This document shows, in pieces, positions 34,993 through 43,108 of a DNA stretch of 64,000 nucleotides (position 1 is its first letter; every line of letters starts with the position of its first letter). This stretch comes from Mucilaginibacter glaciei. Its GTDB lineage: Bacteria; Bacteroidota; Bacteroidia; Sphingobacteriales; Sphingobacteriaceae. The notes under the pieces are model-generated. The model searched no databases. It was not told where the DNA came from and saw only the letters and a list, made by a program, of their open reading frames with translations. Made by a program: the position numbers and the translations under genes. The stretch is taken from the NCBI RefSeq assembly GCF_014773245.1, contig NZ_JACWMX010000005.1:248001-312000 (forward strand). Direction: 5' to 3'.

Positions 34993-35071
34993 TTGTCCGT
35001 CCGCAACCTGAGCGGACAAAGCGGACAAGATCTTGTCATCCCGAGGGAAGCGCAGCGACGAGGGATTTTCC
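34993..35071. repeat. GTCCG repeat plus CCGAGGGAAGCG repeat
   Basis: ttgtccgtccg faces cggacaaagcggacaaga (34993-35030). Then the half-element catcccgagggaagcgcagc follows (35037-35071). The same two modules occur together, in swapped order, at 37771-37992. Confidence 0.75.
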
Positions 35072-35129
35072 GGGGTTGTTAGTGCTTCGTTAGGGATGGG
35101 TTTGTAGTGCTTTGTTAGGGGTGGTTTTG

Positions 35130-35545
35130 GTTTATGAACGTCAGTGGATGTCACTTTCTTTTTCCGCAAAAGAAAGTAACCAAAGAAAACTCTGCGGCCG
35201 TGCCTTGTCCTGTTAAAGTTAGTGCTGCTGCACGGTCACTGCTACCCGTACAAACCAATGCCGCATTTGAGGATTCGGTAACGTTCGGTTTGTCAGGCTT
35301 TGTCATTTCTCTTTGTCAGACAGAACAGCTTTGGGTGATAGCGGGTAGAACGTGTTGGCCTTGCGCTGAAGGAAAGGGGAATTAGCGGATTTTGCTGAAG
35401 CGGTGGAAAAAGCGTTAGGGCAAAAGTAGCCGCCCCGTGGTTCTGCCCGGTTTGCAGGGCAAAGGCCTTGTGCGGCAAAAAAGCCTTTCTGCTGACTTGA
35501 TCTTTTGCTTCTTTTGTATCAAGACAAAAGAAGTAGCCATCCGCG
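35130..35545. repeat. Composite hairpin-bounded element (~400 bp)
   Basis: One end has the hairpin actttcttt..agaaagt (35152-35180) and the other has cttcttttg..caaaagaag (35508-35533). Between them lies DNA open in several frames with no convincing protein. The 34805-35702 gap contains this element and the two families above, and no gene that I can support. Similar terminal sequences are common as dispersed repeats in Bacteroidota, from memory. Confidence 0.55.
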
Positions 35546-35597
35546 GCAATGAGCGGGCTGACATTGATAAAAGTACCAACCTTTCCTATTAAGAACA

Positions 35598-35694
35598 CTT
35601 CGCTTGGGATTACTTCGTTCCTCGCAATGACGCGCTGAGATGCGTTGTTTTGTCCGTCCGTAACCTGAGCGGAATAATAGAACAAAGCGGACAA
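35598..35694. repeat. REP-like half unit and GTCCG repeat
   Basis: cttcgttcctcgcaatgac (35616-35634) matches the end of the 37-bp repeat. It is followed by ttgtccgtccg facing acaaagcggacaac (35650-35694). This is a further copy of the pair seen at 34993 and 37771. Confidence 0.65.
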
Positions 35695-35702
35695 CCAACC
35701 AA

Positions 35703-35738
35703 CAAAAAAAGGCTGCCAAATAAATGACAGCCTTTTTA
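35703..35738 (-). terminator. Terminator after typA
   Basis: aaaaaggctg and cagccttttt make a 10-bp-plus stem with an 11-nt loop; the minus-strand read ends in a T run. 55 nt downstream of the typA stop. Confidence 0.88.
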
Positions 35739-35792
35739 ATATGATTCAAAATAGGTCTTGATTCCTGATTCTTTTATCTTGATTCCAACAGC

Positions 35793-37604
35793 TTACTGGC
35801 TTTGGAATTTTTTAGCGTTGATACGGCGTTCGTTCTCGTTCAGATAGATCTTACGCATACGGATGCTTTGCGGTGTAACCTCAATATACTCATCGGCCTG
35901 GATGTACTCCATTGATTCCTCTAACGAGAATTTGATGGCCGGTGCAATACGCACGTTGGTATCGCTACCAGATGCACGCATGTTGGTTAACTGCTTGCCC
36001 TTGGTTAAGTTAATAACCAAATCGTTATCGCGGATGTGCTCGCCTAATACCTGGCCTTCGTAAACATCAACTCCCGGATCGATGTGGAAACGACCACGAT
36101 CCTGCAATTTATCAATAGCGAAAGCAGTAGTTTTACCGGTATCCATAGATACCAATACACCATTTAAACGACCAGGGATCTGGCCTTTCCATGGCTCGTA
36201 TGCTTTAAAGCGGTGGGCCATGATAGCCTCGCCACCTGTTGCAGTCAATACGTTGTTACGTAAACCGATGATACCACGTGCAGGGATATCAAACTCCAGG
36301 TGCTGTAAATCGCCTTTAGGCTCCATTACCAACAGGTCGCCTTTGCGCTGTGTAACCAGCTCAATAACCTTACCTGCTACTTCGCCCGGTACATCAACGA
36401 TCAGGGTTTCAACCGGCTCGCATTTAACACCGTCAATTTCTTTAACGATAACCTGTGGCTGGCCTACCTGTAACTCGTAACCCTCGCGGCGCATGGTCTC
36501 GATCAGTACCGATAAATGGAGGATACCACGGCCGTACACCAGGTATGAATCAGGCGATTCGGTTTCAACAACCTTTAATGCCAGGTTTTTCTCCATCTCT
36601 TTGTACAAACGGTCACGTAAGTGGCGTGATGTTACAAACTTACCCTCTTTACCAAAGAAAGGTGAAGTGTTGATGGTGAACAACATGTTCATGGTAGGCT
36701 CGTCGATATGGATAACTTCCAGTTGTTCCGGCTTATCAAAATCGGCAATGGTATCGCCAATATCAAAACCGTCGATACCTACAACAGCACAAATATCACC
36801 TGCGCTAACCGAGGTAGCTTTAACCTTTCCTAAACCTTCAAAGGTGTATAATTCTTTAATACGTGATTTTTGGATAGTGCCATCGCGTTTTACCAACGAT
36901 ACCGGCATGTTTTCTTTGATAGTACCTCGTGCCACACGGCCAATTGCAATACGGCCCACGAAAGATGAGTAATCTAACGAGGTGATCTGCATTTGCAATG
37001 TACCTTCACTAATTGGCGGCGGTTGTATGTTTGCTAAAATAGCATCCATCAACGGGAAGATATCTTCTGTTGGTTGTTTGTAATCTGTGCTCATCCAACC
37101 TTGTTTAGAAGAACCGTAGATAACCGGGAAATCCAGTTGGTCTTCGGTAGCCTCCAGGTTGAAGAATAATTCGAAGATCTGCTCGTAAACCTCTTCGGGG
37201 CGGCAGTTCTCTTTATCCACCTTGTTTACCACCACAATAGGTTTTAAGCCTAAAGCCAAAGCCTTTTGGGTAACAAAGCGGGTTTGAGGCATAGCACCTT
37301 CAAACGCATCACATAATAATAAAACGCCATCGGCCATTTTCAATACACGCTCAACCTCACCACCAAAATCGGCGTGACCAGGGGTATCGATGATGTTGAT
37401 CTTAACATCCTTATACATTACCGAAACGTTTTTTGATACGATGGTAATACCACGCTCACGCTCCAGGTCATTGTTATCCAATATTAATTCACCAGTTTCC
37501 TGCCCATCACGGAAGATAGCGCAGCTGTGTAAAATTTTGTCAACCAATGTGGTTTTACCGTGGTCAACGTGTGCGATGATCGCTATATTTCTTATTTTTT
37601 GCAT
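35793..37604 (-). CDS. typA: Ribosome-associated GTPase TypA/BipA
   Basis: 603 residues. The GTPase domain shows P-loop AHVDHGKTTLVD (about 10-21), RGITIVSKNVS (switch I), DTPGHADFGGEVERV (switch II) and NKVDKE. The EF-G-like domains and the BipA C-terminal domain with the GDLQHLEFDIPARGIIGLR and KGKQLTNMRASGSD segments follow. TypA helps late 50S assembly and stress adaptation. A TATCTTTG box (37629-37636) lies 24 nt before the start. Isolated gene. Confidence 0.97.
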   Translation of the reverse strand: MQKIRNIAIIAHVDHGKTTLVDKILHSCAIFRDGQETGELILDNNDLERERGITIVSKNVSVMYKDVKINIIDTPGHADFGGEVERVLKMADGVLLLCDAFEGAMPQTRFVTQKALALGLKPIVVVNKVDKENCRPEEVYEQIFELFFNLEATEDQLDFPVIYGSSKQGWMSTDYKQPTEDIFPLMDAILANIQPPPISEGTLQMQITSLDYSSFVGRIAIGRVARGTIKENMPVSLVKRDGTIQKSRIKELYTFEGLGKVKATSVSAGDICAVVGIDGFDIGDTIADFDKPEQLEVIHIDEPTMNMLFTINTSPFFGKEGKFVTSRHLRDRLYKEMEKNLALKVVETESPDSYLVYGRGILHLSVLIETMRREGYELQVGQPQVIVKEIDGVKCEPVETLIVDVPGEVAGKVIELVTQRKGDLLVMEPKGDLQHLEFDIPARGIIGLRNNVLTATGGEAIMAHRFKAYEPWKGQIPGRLNGVLVSMDTGKTTAFAIDKLQDRGRFHIDPGVDVYEGQVLGEHIRDNDLVINLTKGKQLTNMRASGSDTNVRIAPAIKFSLEESMEYIQADEYIEVTPQSIRMRKIYLNENERRINAKKFQSQ

Positions 37605-37770
37605 AAAATGCGGCCTCTAAATTTGGCGCAAAGATAGCGTTTATAAATGGGATTTAAAAACGCGGCTTGCATTTAACAATTGTTTAACATGGAGCGGGCG
37701 GCGAATATGCAGATATGCGAATGTGCAGATATGCAGATGATTAGGAATGATACACACAAACAGGCAAGTT

Positions 37771-37992
37771 ACCACCCTGTCATTCCGAGGGAAGCGCAGC
37801 GACGAGGAATCTTCTGCGAGGAGTGAGTAGGCTATCGGTTTGTCCATCCGTTAATGGTGCGGACAAGGCGGACAAGATGTTTCGTACCACCCATTCATTC
37901 CGAGGGAAGCGCAGCGACGAGGAATCTTCTGCGGGGGGTATGTAGGCTACCGTGTTTGTCCGTCCGTTAATGGAGCGGACAGGGCGGACAAG
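37771..37992. repeat. Two tandem ~107-bp composite repeats
   Basis: Unit 1 at 37771-37876 and unit 2 at 37886-37992. Each is catTCCgagggaagcgcagcgac..., then a spacer, then a GTCCG module (tttgtccatccg...cggacaaggcggacaaga). The units differ by a few bases. The rest of 37605-38142 has no gene. Confidence 0.9.
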
Positions 37993-38142
37993 AACAGCGC
38001 GTTAAAACACGCGCGGCACGCATGCGCCAGCGGGGAAAAATGTTTTATTTGACGACTGGATATAGATTTAAGAGTTTTAAATTCGTAAAATCATGAGTGC
38101 AAATATCAAATTCCCCTAAATTTGAAACCATTTTTCTCTCTT

Positions 38143-39312
38143 TCATAAATTCGTATAAACATGTATGGTCTTTTTTCCTAATAAATCACCAACAAAATAA
38201 TAAGGATATAAAAGTACACCTGGTATTGTTAAGGGATTATTAGCCCTATTTACGTCTTCTTCTAATATTTTAATGTTTTTTTCAAATTTTTTGAAGTCTT
38301 GTAGGTAGACATCATCAATGACATATTCCTTTGTTTCCTTCAAAACCAGCCCTGTTTTGTGATTTGAAATAACCTGAGATTTAATTAAGCAAGTGTCGCA
38401 TGCGGGATAATCAAAATATGTATTTATCAAAAAATAAAAATCACGCAGTGGCTTTAAGACATGTTTTGTTCTGTTAAACTTAGCAACTTTTATAATCGAA
38501 TCGATTTTGCGGACGTTAATCTTCGCCATATGCCGATAAAGATTGACACCTTCCTGACCAAAGTGAGTTAATGTATCATTATTTAAGATTGAAATACTAT
38601 CAATTCGTTTCTTTCCCAGTTCAACTATTGTCGTTCGTGTGTATATAATACCTGGATAAGATTTTAAATCAGGCAGGATGCCGTTAATTTCATTTACTAT
38701 TGGATCAAAGCCAATTCCGTCATGTCTTTCTTCCCCAATATTGATAAAGCTTAATGCAAACATTAGTACGTTAAGCAAAATCAAACTTAGACAAAACGCT
38801 GCAAGTATTCTAAGTGGCTTTGCGTGGATAATAAACCAAAAGAAGCAAAATGTAAATACAATAGATACAGAATTAAAAATATTTGCGATGTAGAGAAATG
38901 TGTAGTCTTCATTTTTTATAAAAATCCATGTGAACAGAAATGCTGGAGTTAGCCATAATAAAAATGATATATAACTAAATGAAATAGAGCGAATAGCGAC
39001 TAAATGATCAAAGCGAAGTATGGTTGCCGCTAAGTAAATTATTGTGGATATGGGCACTGTAATAAAGAATAATGAAATCACAATTCTTGCAGTTTCCATT
39101 GTTTCTGACCCAGTGAATACCACAATAATTACTATAAATAGCAAAATATATAAAATACATTGTTTTACCCTATCAGATACATTTTGAGAATAAAAGTCCG
39201 TAAAAAAACGCAAAGGCTTGATATAGAAAGTCATCAAAGATTGAAGCCAAAATCCAATTTTAGATATAGGTGTTTCGTTTATAAAGTTTTGAATCGGCTT
39301 TGGAAGTTCCAT
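38143..39312 (-). CDS. Orphan AT-rich membrane protein
   Basis: 389 residues from the ATG at 39312 (MELPKPIQNF). About five to six helices at the N-terminal half (residues about 55-215, e.g. ILYILLFIVIIVVF, LVAIRSISFSYISFLLWL), then a ~170-residue soluble part with a pattern of FDYPACDTC and lysine-rich strands. The first helices resemble a Yip1-like multi-pass domain only loosely. Base composition is markedly AT-rich against neighbouring genes, and dispersed repeats lie on both sides, which suggests recent transfer. I do not recognise a family and give no function. Confidence 0.7.
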   Translation of the reverse strand: MELPKPIQNFINETPISKIGFWLQSLMTFYIKPLRFFTDFYSQNVSDRVKQCILYILLFIVIIVVFTGSETMETARIVISLFFITVPISTIIYLAATILRFDHLVAIRSISFSYISFLLWLTPAFLFTWIFIKNEDYTFLYIANIFNSVSIVFTFCFFWFIIHAKPLRILAAFCLSLILLNVLMFALSFINIGEERHDGIGFDPIVNEINGILPDLKSYPGIIYTRTTIVELGKKRIDSISILNNDTLTHFGQEGVNLYRHMAKINVRKIDSIIKVAKFNRTKHVLKPLRDFYFLINTYFDYPACDTCLIKSQVISNHKTGLVLKETKEYVIDDVYLQDFKKFEKNIKILEEDVNRANNPLTIPGVLLYPYYFVGDLLGKKTIHVYTNL

Positions 39313-39637
39313 ATTTCGCGTGAATTTAATGAAATTGTTCAACTTAGATTGTATAATACCACATGACAAGATTATTGGTATTCAACTTTTACAATAACAT
39401 TTAATTTACAAGAACACTACCCCCCCCCTTGTCCGTCCACCCCCTCCCCGAACATCCCGAACAAGGCGGACAAACCTACACAAACACCACATCACTAATA
39501 TCTGCACCGGTTTTGCGGTCATGTGTCAAGCTTGTAAAACACTTCTTTTCAGCAAAGTTCAAAGATGCTTCACTATCGTTCAGCATGACAAGATTTCCGC
39601 TGTGTCACCGATTGCTTTTTTATCAACCCCCCCCTAA
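39313..39637. other. Repeat-bearing gap
   Basis: No gene seen. Holds a 9-C run (39420-39428), a GTCCG module (39429-39472) and a half-unit of the 46-kb repeat in reverse: agatgcttcactatcgttca followed by gcatgaca (39563-39590). Confidence 0.7.
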
Positions 39638-40402
39638 TCACCTCACCAACGGCATCCTGTTCAATGCCTGCGCCAGTATCAGTATCGCGATAGCGGTGTA
39701 GACTACACCCGCCAGCAGCGTCAGCCTTATATCTTTAAGAAGATAGTAGGCCAACAGGGGCAGCACCTGCAGGGCGTGCATGCCTACAAAGTGCGCTATG
39801 CGTGCATCGCCAAATTTACGGCTCCAGTTCAGGAAGGGGAGGCCGCTGCCACCGTCAGGCCCGCCGATGGTATGGGCGTTGGTGCCGCCCATTAACGCCC
39901 CTTCAAACGCGAAGATCACAAACAAAAAGATGCTTGAACGGATACTGAGCAGGTAATAATCGGGCAGTTGGGGGAAACTGCGGCTGCAAAACAATATGCC
40001 CATGTATGCGGTGTGCAAAGCAACGGCGGTTGCTGCAAAAGCCATCCCTGTGTATAAGACCGAGTAGAGCGGCGTACTGCGGTTAAAGTGCGATTGCTGC
40101 CCGCGCCCTGCCTGGTAGGTAATGTACAACAGTTCAAAAGCCAGTAAAATAATAGTGGCCCAATTGTACAGTGTTACCTGGCCGGGCATTTGCAGGTACC
40201 AGCAAAACCACCCCATGGTCCAGCAAAATACGCCGATGGAGAGCGCAAATTTGATAGGCTTGTCCCAGGCGTTGGTGCCCGTAACCTGGAGCTGGCTTGC
40301 CCGGGCAACGGGCACTAAAACCAACGCGGTTAACAGGCAAAGCAGGCCGAAATAAAATAAAGGTTCGTTACGATACCTGAGGGTGTTTAGAAAATTATTC
40401 AT
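39638..40402 (-). CDS. Seven-helix membrane protein of unknown function
   Basis: 254 residues, about seven membrane helices. Notable conserved-looking blocks: the KPIKFALSIGVFCWTMGW segment after helix 1 and the loop HTIGGPDGGSGLPFLNWS followed by GDARIAHFVGMHALQVLPL, which has several histidines and may bind metal or haem. No signal peptide. It starts 66 nt downstream of the TetR gene on the same strand, with an AATGAACA half-site in between, so it may be the target of that regulator. Function unknown. Confidence 0.75.
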   Translation of the reverse strand: MNNFLNTLRYRNEPLFYFGLLCLLTALVLVPVARASQLQVTGTNAWDKPIKFALSIGVFCWTMGWFCWYLQMPGQVTLYNWATIILLAFELLYITYQAGRGQQSHFNRSTPLYSVLYTGMAFAATAVALHTAYMGILFCSRSFPQLPDYYLLSIRSSIFLFVIFAFEGALMGGTNAHTIGGPDGGSGLPFLNWSRKFGDARIAHFVGMHALQVLPLLAYYLLKDIRLTLLAGVVYTAIAILILAQALNRMPLVR

Positions 40403-40468
40403 GACGTTGTTGTTTATTGATCTATGTTTATTATTTGAATTATGTTCATTAAATGGGCAAAAAAAAGG

Positions 40469-41086
40469 TTATAGTTTTTTCAATATCAGTATAAATTCTT
40501 CAAAGCCTGCGGGTACCATGCCCGCGGCATTATCAAGGCGTACGCCGGTGATACGGTTACTGATGTGCAGGCTGCACATGCCATGCACCAGGCTCCAGAT
40601 CATAAACGTTAGTGCATCGGGCTGATGGCCTTTAAAATGCCCCGTGCTTATACATTCCAGTACCGTGGCCTTTAAAAAAGTAAAGGCATTTATCCCTTGC
40701 TTCCATTCTTCGTCATCAGCTTCGTTCAGAGCCTCCATAGGGGCCTTCAGGGTAAACATCAACTCATACATCTCGGGGTTGGCCATAGCAAACTCAATAT
40801 ACAGCCGGCCCATGGCAATCAGCCGTTCCATCGGGTTGGCCACATGCCGTAGTACCTCAAATTGTATGCTAAGTTGTGCAAAGCCTTGTATGTGCAGCTC
40901 GTTCAGAATGGCGTTCTTATCTTTAAAGTACACGTAAACGGTGCCCACGCTGTAGTCTATATGCTGTGCAATGCTTCGGATAGTGGTTTGCTCTACGCCT
41001 TTAATTAAAAACAGTTTTTTGGCGCTGTCTAAGATCAGCGCTTTCAACTCTTCTTTTTCCTTTAATTTACGGTTGGCTGTAGTCAT
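40469..41086 (-). CDS. TetR/AcrR family transcriptional regulator
   Basis: 205 residues from the ATG at 41086 (MTTANRKLKEKEELK). N-terminal helix-turn-helix about 14-60: LILDSAKKLFLIKGVEQTTI, SIAQHIDYSVGTVYVYF, KDKNAILNELHIQGF. A C-terminal ligand-binding helical domain of unknown ligand follows (TetR_C-like, FEVLRHVANPMERLIAMG). A 17-bp palindrome just upstream (41108-41124) is probably its own operator. The membrane protein at 39638 lies downstream in the same direction. Confidence 0.93.
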   Translation of the reverse strand: MTTANRKLKEKEELKALILDSAKKLFLIKGVEQTTIRSIAQHIDYSVGTVYVYFKDKNAILNELHIQGFAQLSIQFEVLRHVANPMERLIAMGRLYIEFAMANPEMYELMFTLKAPMEALNEADDEEWKQGINAFTFLKATVLECISTGHFKGHQPDALTFMIWSLVHGMCSLHISNRITGVRLDNAAGMVPAGFEEFILILKKL

Positions 41087-41107
41087 TTGCTTTGTTGATG
41101 CAAATAA

Positions 41108-41124
41108 AATGAACATTGTTCATT
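41108..41124. promoter_or_regulatory. TetR autoregulatory operator
   Basis: AATGAACA-T-TGTTCATT, a perfect 17-bp palindrome, centred 30 bp upstream of the tetR ATG. A single AATGAACA half-site is found again (as tgttcatt) near 40442-40449, between tetR and the downstream membrane-protein gene. Confidence 0.7.
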
Positions 41125-41160
41125 AAATGAAATCTTTTTAATAAAAGTTTTGTTCCGCAT

Positions 41161-41374
41161 GTCCGGGCAAGGAGCGGACGGACAAGGTTGATAAGCACGC
41201 GGCGACCTGTCCGCTGAGATTGCCACGTCGCTATCGCTCCTCGCAATGACACGTCTTTAAATGCTTGTCCGCTTTGTCCGGCTTGTTCGGGCAAGGTGCG
41301 GACGGAGAAGGCAATAAGCACCTGGCGACCTGTCCGCTGAGATTGCCACGTCGCTATCGCTCCTCGCAATGACA
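41161..41374. repeat. Two tandem ~90-bp composite repeats
   Basis: Unit 1 is 41161-41251 and unit 2 is 41285-41374. Each begins with a GTCCG module (gtccgggcaaggagcggacg, or gttcgggcaaggtgcggacg) and ends with an exact inverted copy of the 37-bp REP-like repeat. The 34-bp link between carries another GTCCG stretch. Confidence 0.9.
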
Positions 41375-41382
41375 TGGTTTTA

Positions 41383-42204
41383 TTAGATCACCGTCCTGCC
41401 GAAGGCCCATTGTAAAAACTTGGGCATGGCTTTGCCCCAGGTGTCGGGGTCATGGGTGCCGCCTAAAACTTCCAGGTACTGGATATCGGCAGGGCGTTCG
41501 TAACCTTTGGCCAGCAGCTCTTTGATCACGTCGATGGTATCGTCAATCGAGTCGATGATGCCGTTCTTGTTACGGTCGGCAGTTTCATCTTTGGTACCCG
41601 TTTGCAGCCAGAATTTTACGTCGGGTTTGCCGGGTGTGTTTTTGATCATAGTGTGCATAAGTCGGTCAATATCGGTATAGCCTTTAGCAAGGTCTTTTCC
41701 CCTCCACCAAAACGATGCAGAGAATGCGCCCACCCGGTCAAACAGATCAGGGTGATTCCAGGCAACATCCATAGCGGTTAACCCACCTAAAGAGCATCCC
41801 GCGAAAGCGGTACTTTCAAAATGTTCTATCCCGGTATGTTGGGTAATAAAGGGCAGCAGTTCGGTAATAATAAACTGGGTGTACAGATTGGCTTTTGCAC
41901 CGCGCTTTTTAAAGTCGGGCTGGCCGGCAATGCCATACTCTTGTATGCGCTCGTCGCCGGCATGTATGGCCACTGTGAGCAGGGGTTTGATACAGTTGCG
42001 GGTGTACAGGTTTTCGAGGGTATCAATTAGCTTCAGGTTTTCCAGTTCCTGGCCATCGTTCAGTAAAAGCAGGTTCAGTGGTTCGGCAAAAGCGCCTTCT
42101 TCGGGCATCAGCAGGGTGCAGGTAACGTCGCGGATTAAATGGGCCGATGTGAGGATGATCTCCTGCTCTGCTATCTTCATTTCAGTATCTGTACTATGGT
42201 ACAT
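41383..42204 (-). CDS. Esterase of the IroE/Fes-like family
   Basis: 273 residues from the ATG at 42204 (MYHSTDTEMKIAEQEI). Alpha/beta hydrolase with nucleophile elbow GCSLGG (about S137), an acidic and a late histidine region (LGGTHDPDTWGKAMPKFLQWAF). No signal peptide, so it is cytoplasmic. Fes- and IroE-type esterases cleave siderophore esters, but the same fold is used for other esters. It diverges from the next esterase with a TACTTTTG box at 42230-42237. It borders an ATP-grasp, GCS2 and amidotransferase cluster, so it may process the ester- or peptide-like product. Specificity unknown. Confidence 0.85.
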   Translation of the reverse strand: MYHSTDTEMKIAEQEIILTSAHLIRDVTCTLLMPEEGAFAEPLNLLLLNDGQELENLKLIDTLENLYTRNCIKPLLTVAIHAGDERIQEYGIAGQPDFKKRGAKANLYTQFIITELLPFITQHTGIEHFESTAFAGCSLGGLTAMDVAWNHPDLFDRVGAFSASFWWRGKDLAKGYTDIDRLMHTMIKNTPGKPDVKFWLQTGTKDETADRNKNGIIDSIDDTIDVIKELLAKGYERPADIQYLEVLGGTHDPDTWGKAMPKFLQWAFGRTVI

Positions 42205-42336
42205 GGTCAAGTTAAAAATAATAAGGGTACAAAAGTAGGGTTATACTTTTATTTAATTAGCCAAAACAGAATTATTTGGCTTGTTGTTGACATTTACGGG
42301 CAATCCTGCTATCTTACCCTCTTATAAAACAACAAT

Positions 42337-43044
42337 TTGACTGAGCAATATCACCGCTGGCATTCGCCGAATTTAAATACCGACCTGGAGATGCTGGTTT
42401 TCGGCGACCGTGGTTACCCGGTTATCCTGTTCCCGACTACTAAGGGCCGTTTTCATCAGAATAAAGATTTCGGGCTGATAGAAGCCGCCAAATGGTTTGT
42501 TGACGAAGGCCTGGTAAAAATTTACTGCCCCGATACGATAGACGACCGCAGCTGGTACGACAAGGGCATCCACCCGGCAGATCGCGCCCGTAATTACACA
42601 TGGTACGATAAAATGCTTATCGACGAGCTGATCCCCTGGGCACAGCACGAGACCGGGGTGGGCAAAGTAGCTGTAGCGGGCTGCAGTTTTGGCGGTTACC
42701 ATGCGGCTAACTTCGCCTTTAAACACCCCGAAAAGGTGGCCCACCTGTTCACGATGGGCGGTGCATTCGACATTAAAATGTTTACCGACGGCTTTTATAA
42801 CGACGATATATTTTACAATAACCCGGTAGATTTTATGCCCGGAAGCAATAAGCACGAGCTTTGGCAGATGAACATCATCCTGGGCACGTCAGAACATGAT
42901 ATGTGCAAGGATTATAACATCACCATGTCGAACATATTGAACGCGAAGGGTATTAACCACTGGCTGGACATACGCCCCTACGCCAATCACGATTGGCCGA
43001 TATGGAAGGAAATGTTCCCGCATTATTTGAGCACGATAAAGTAG
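42337..43044 (+). CDS. Second esterase-like alpha/beta hydrolase
   Basis: 235 residues from a TTG start; the next in-frame ATG is 18 codons in and would remove the first strand. A weak TATCTTAC box sits 20 nt upstream. The nucleophile elbow is VAVAGCSFGGYHAANFAF and the final HDWPIW provides the probable catalytic histidine. The N-terminus YHRWHSPNLNTDLEMLVFG is typical of small esterases of this group. First gene of a run of four plus-strand genes whose products include two ligases and an amidotransferase, so a role in that pathway is likely. Confidence 0.83.
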   Translation: MTEQYHRWHSPNLNTDLEMLVFGDRGYPVILFPTTKGRFHQNKDFGLIEAAKWFVDEGLVKIYCPDTIDDRSWYDKGIHPADRARNYTWYDKMLIDELIPWAQHETGVGKVAVAGCSFGGYHAANFAFKHPEKVAHLFTMGGAFDIKMFTDGFYNDDIFYNNPVDFMPGSNKHELWQMNIILGTSEHDMCKDYNITMSNILNAKGINHWLDIRPYANHDWPIWKEMFPHYLSTIK

Positions 43045-43108
43045 GGCGGGCAAGAGTAAAGAATCAAGACACAAAAACAGAAAATCTACACGACATAACC
43101 ATCATACC

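Noticed and set aside
34939-35169. 76-codon frame in the same gap
   Set aside because: Overlaps GTCCG and CCGAGGG repeats; not a protein pattern.
35293-35694. 133-codon frame in the repeat-rich gap
   Set aside because: Its sequence is made of translated repeat modules, with no domain and no conserved start.
38143-39312. Toxin or defence gene call for the AT-rich orphan
   Set aside because: No motif supports it; only composition and flanking repeats are suggestive.
42337-43044. Siderophore-pathway assignment from Fes-like esterases
   Set aside because: No siderophore synthase, receptor or transporter is nearby, so the link rests only on a broad hydrolase fold.
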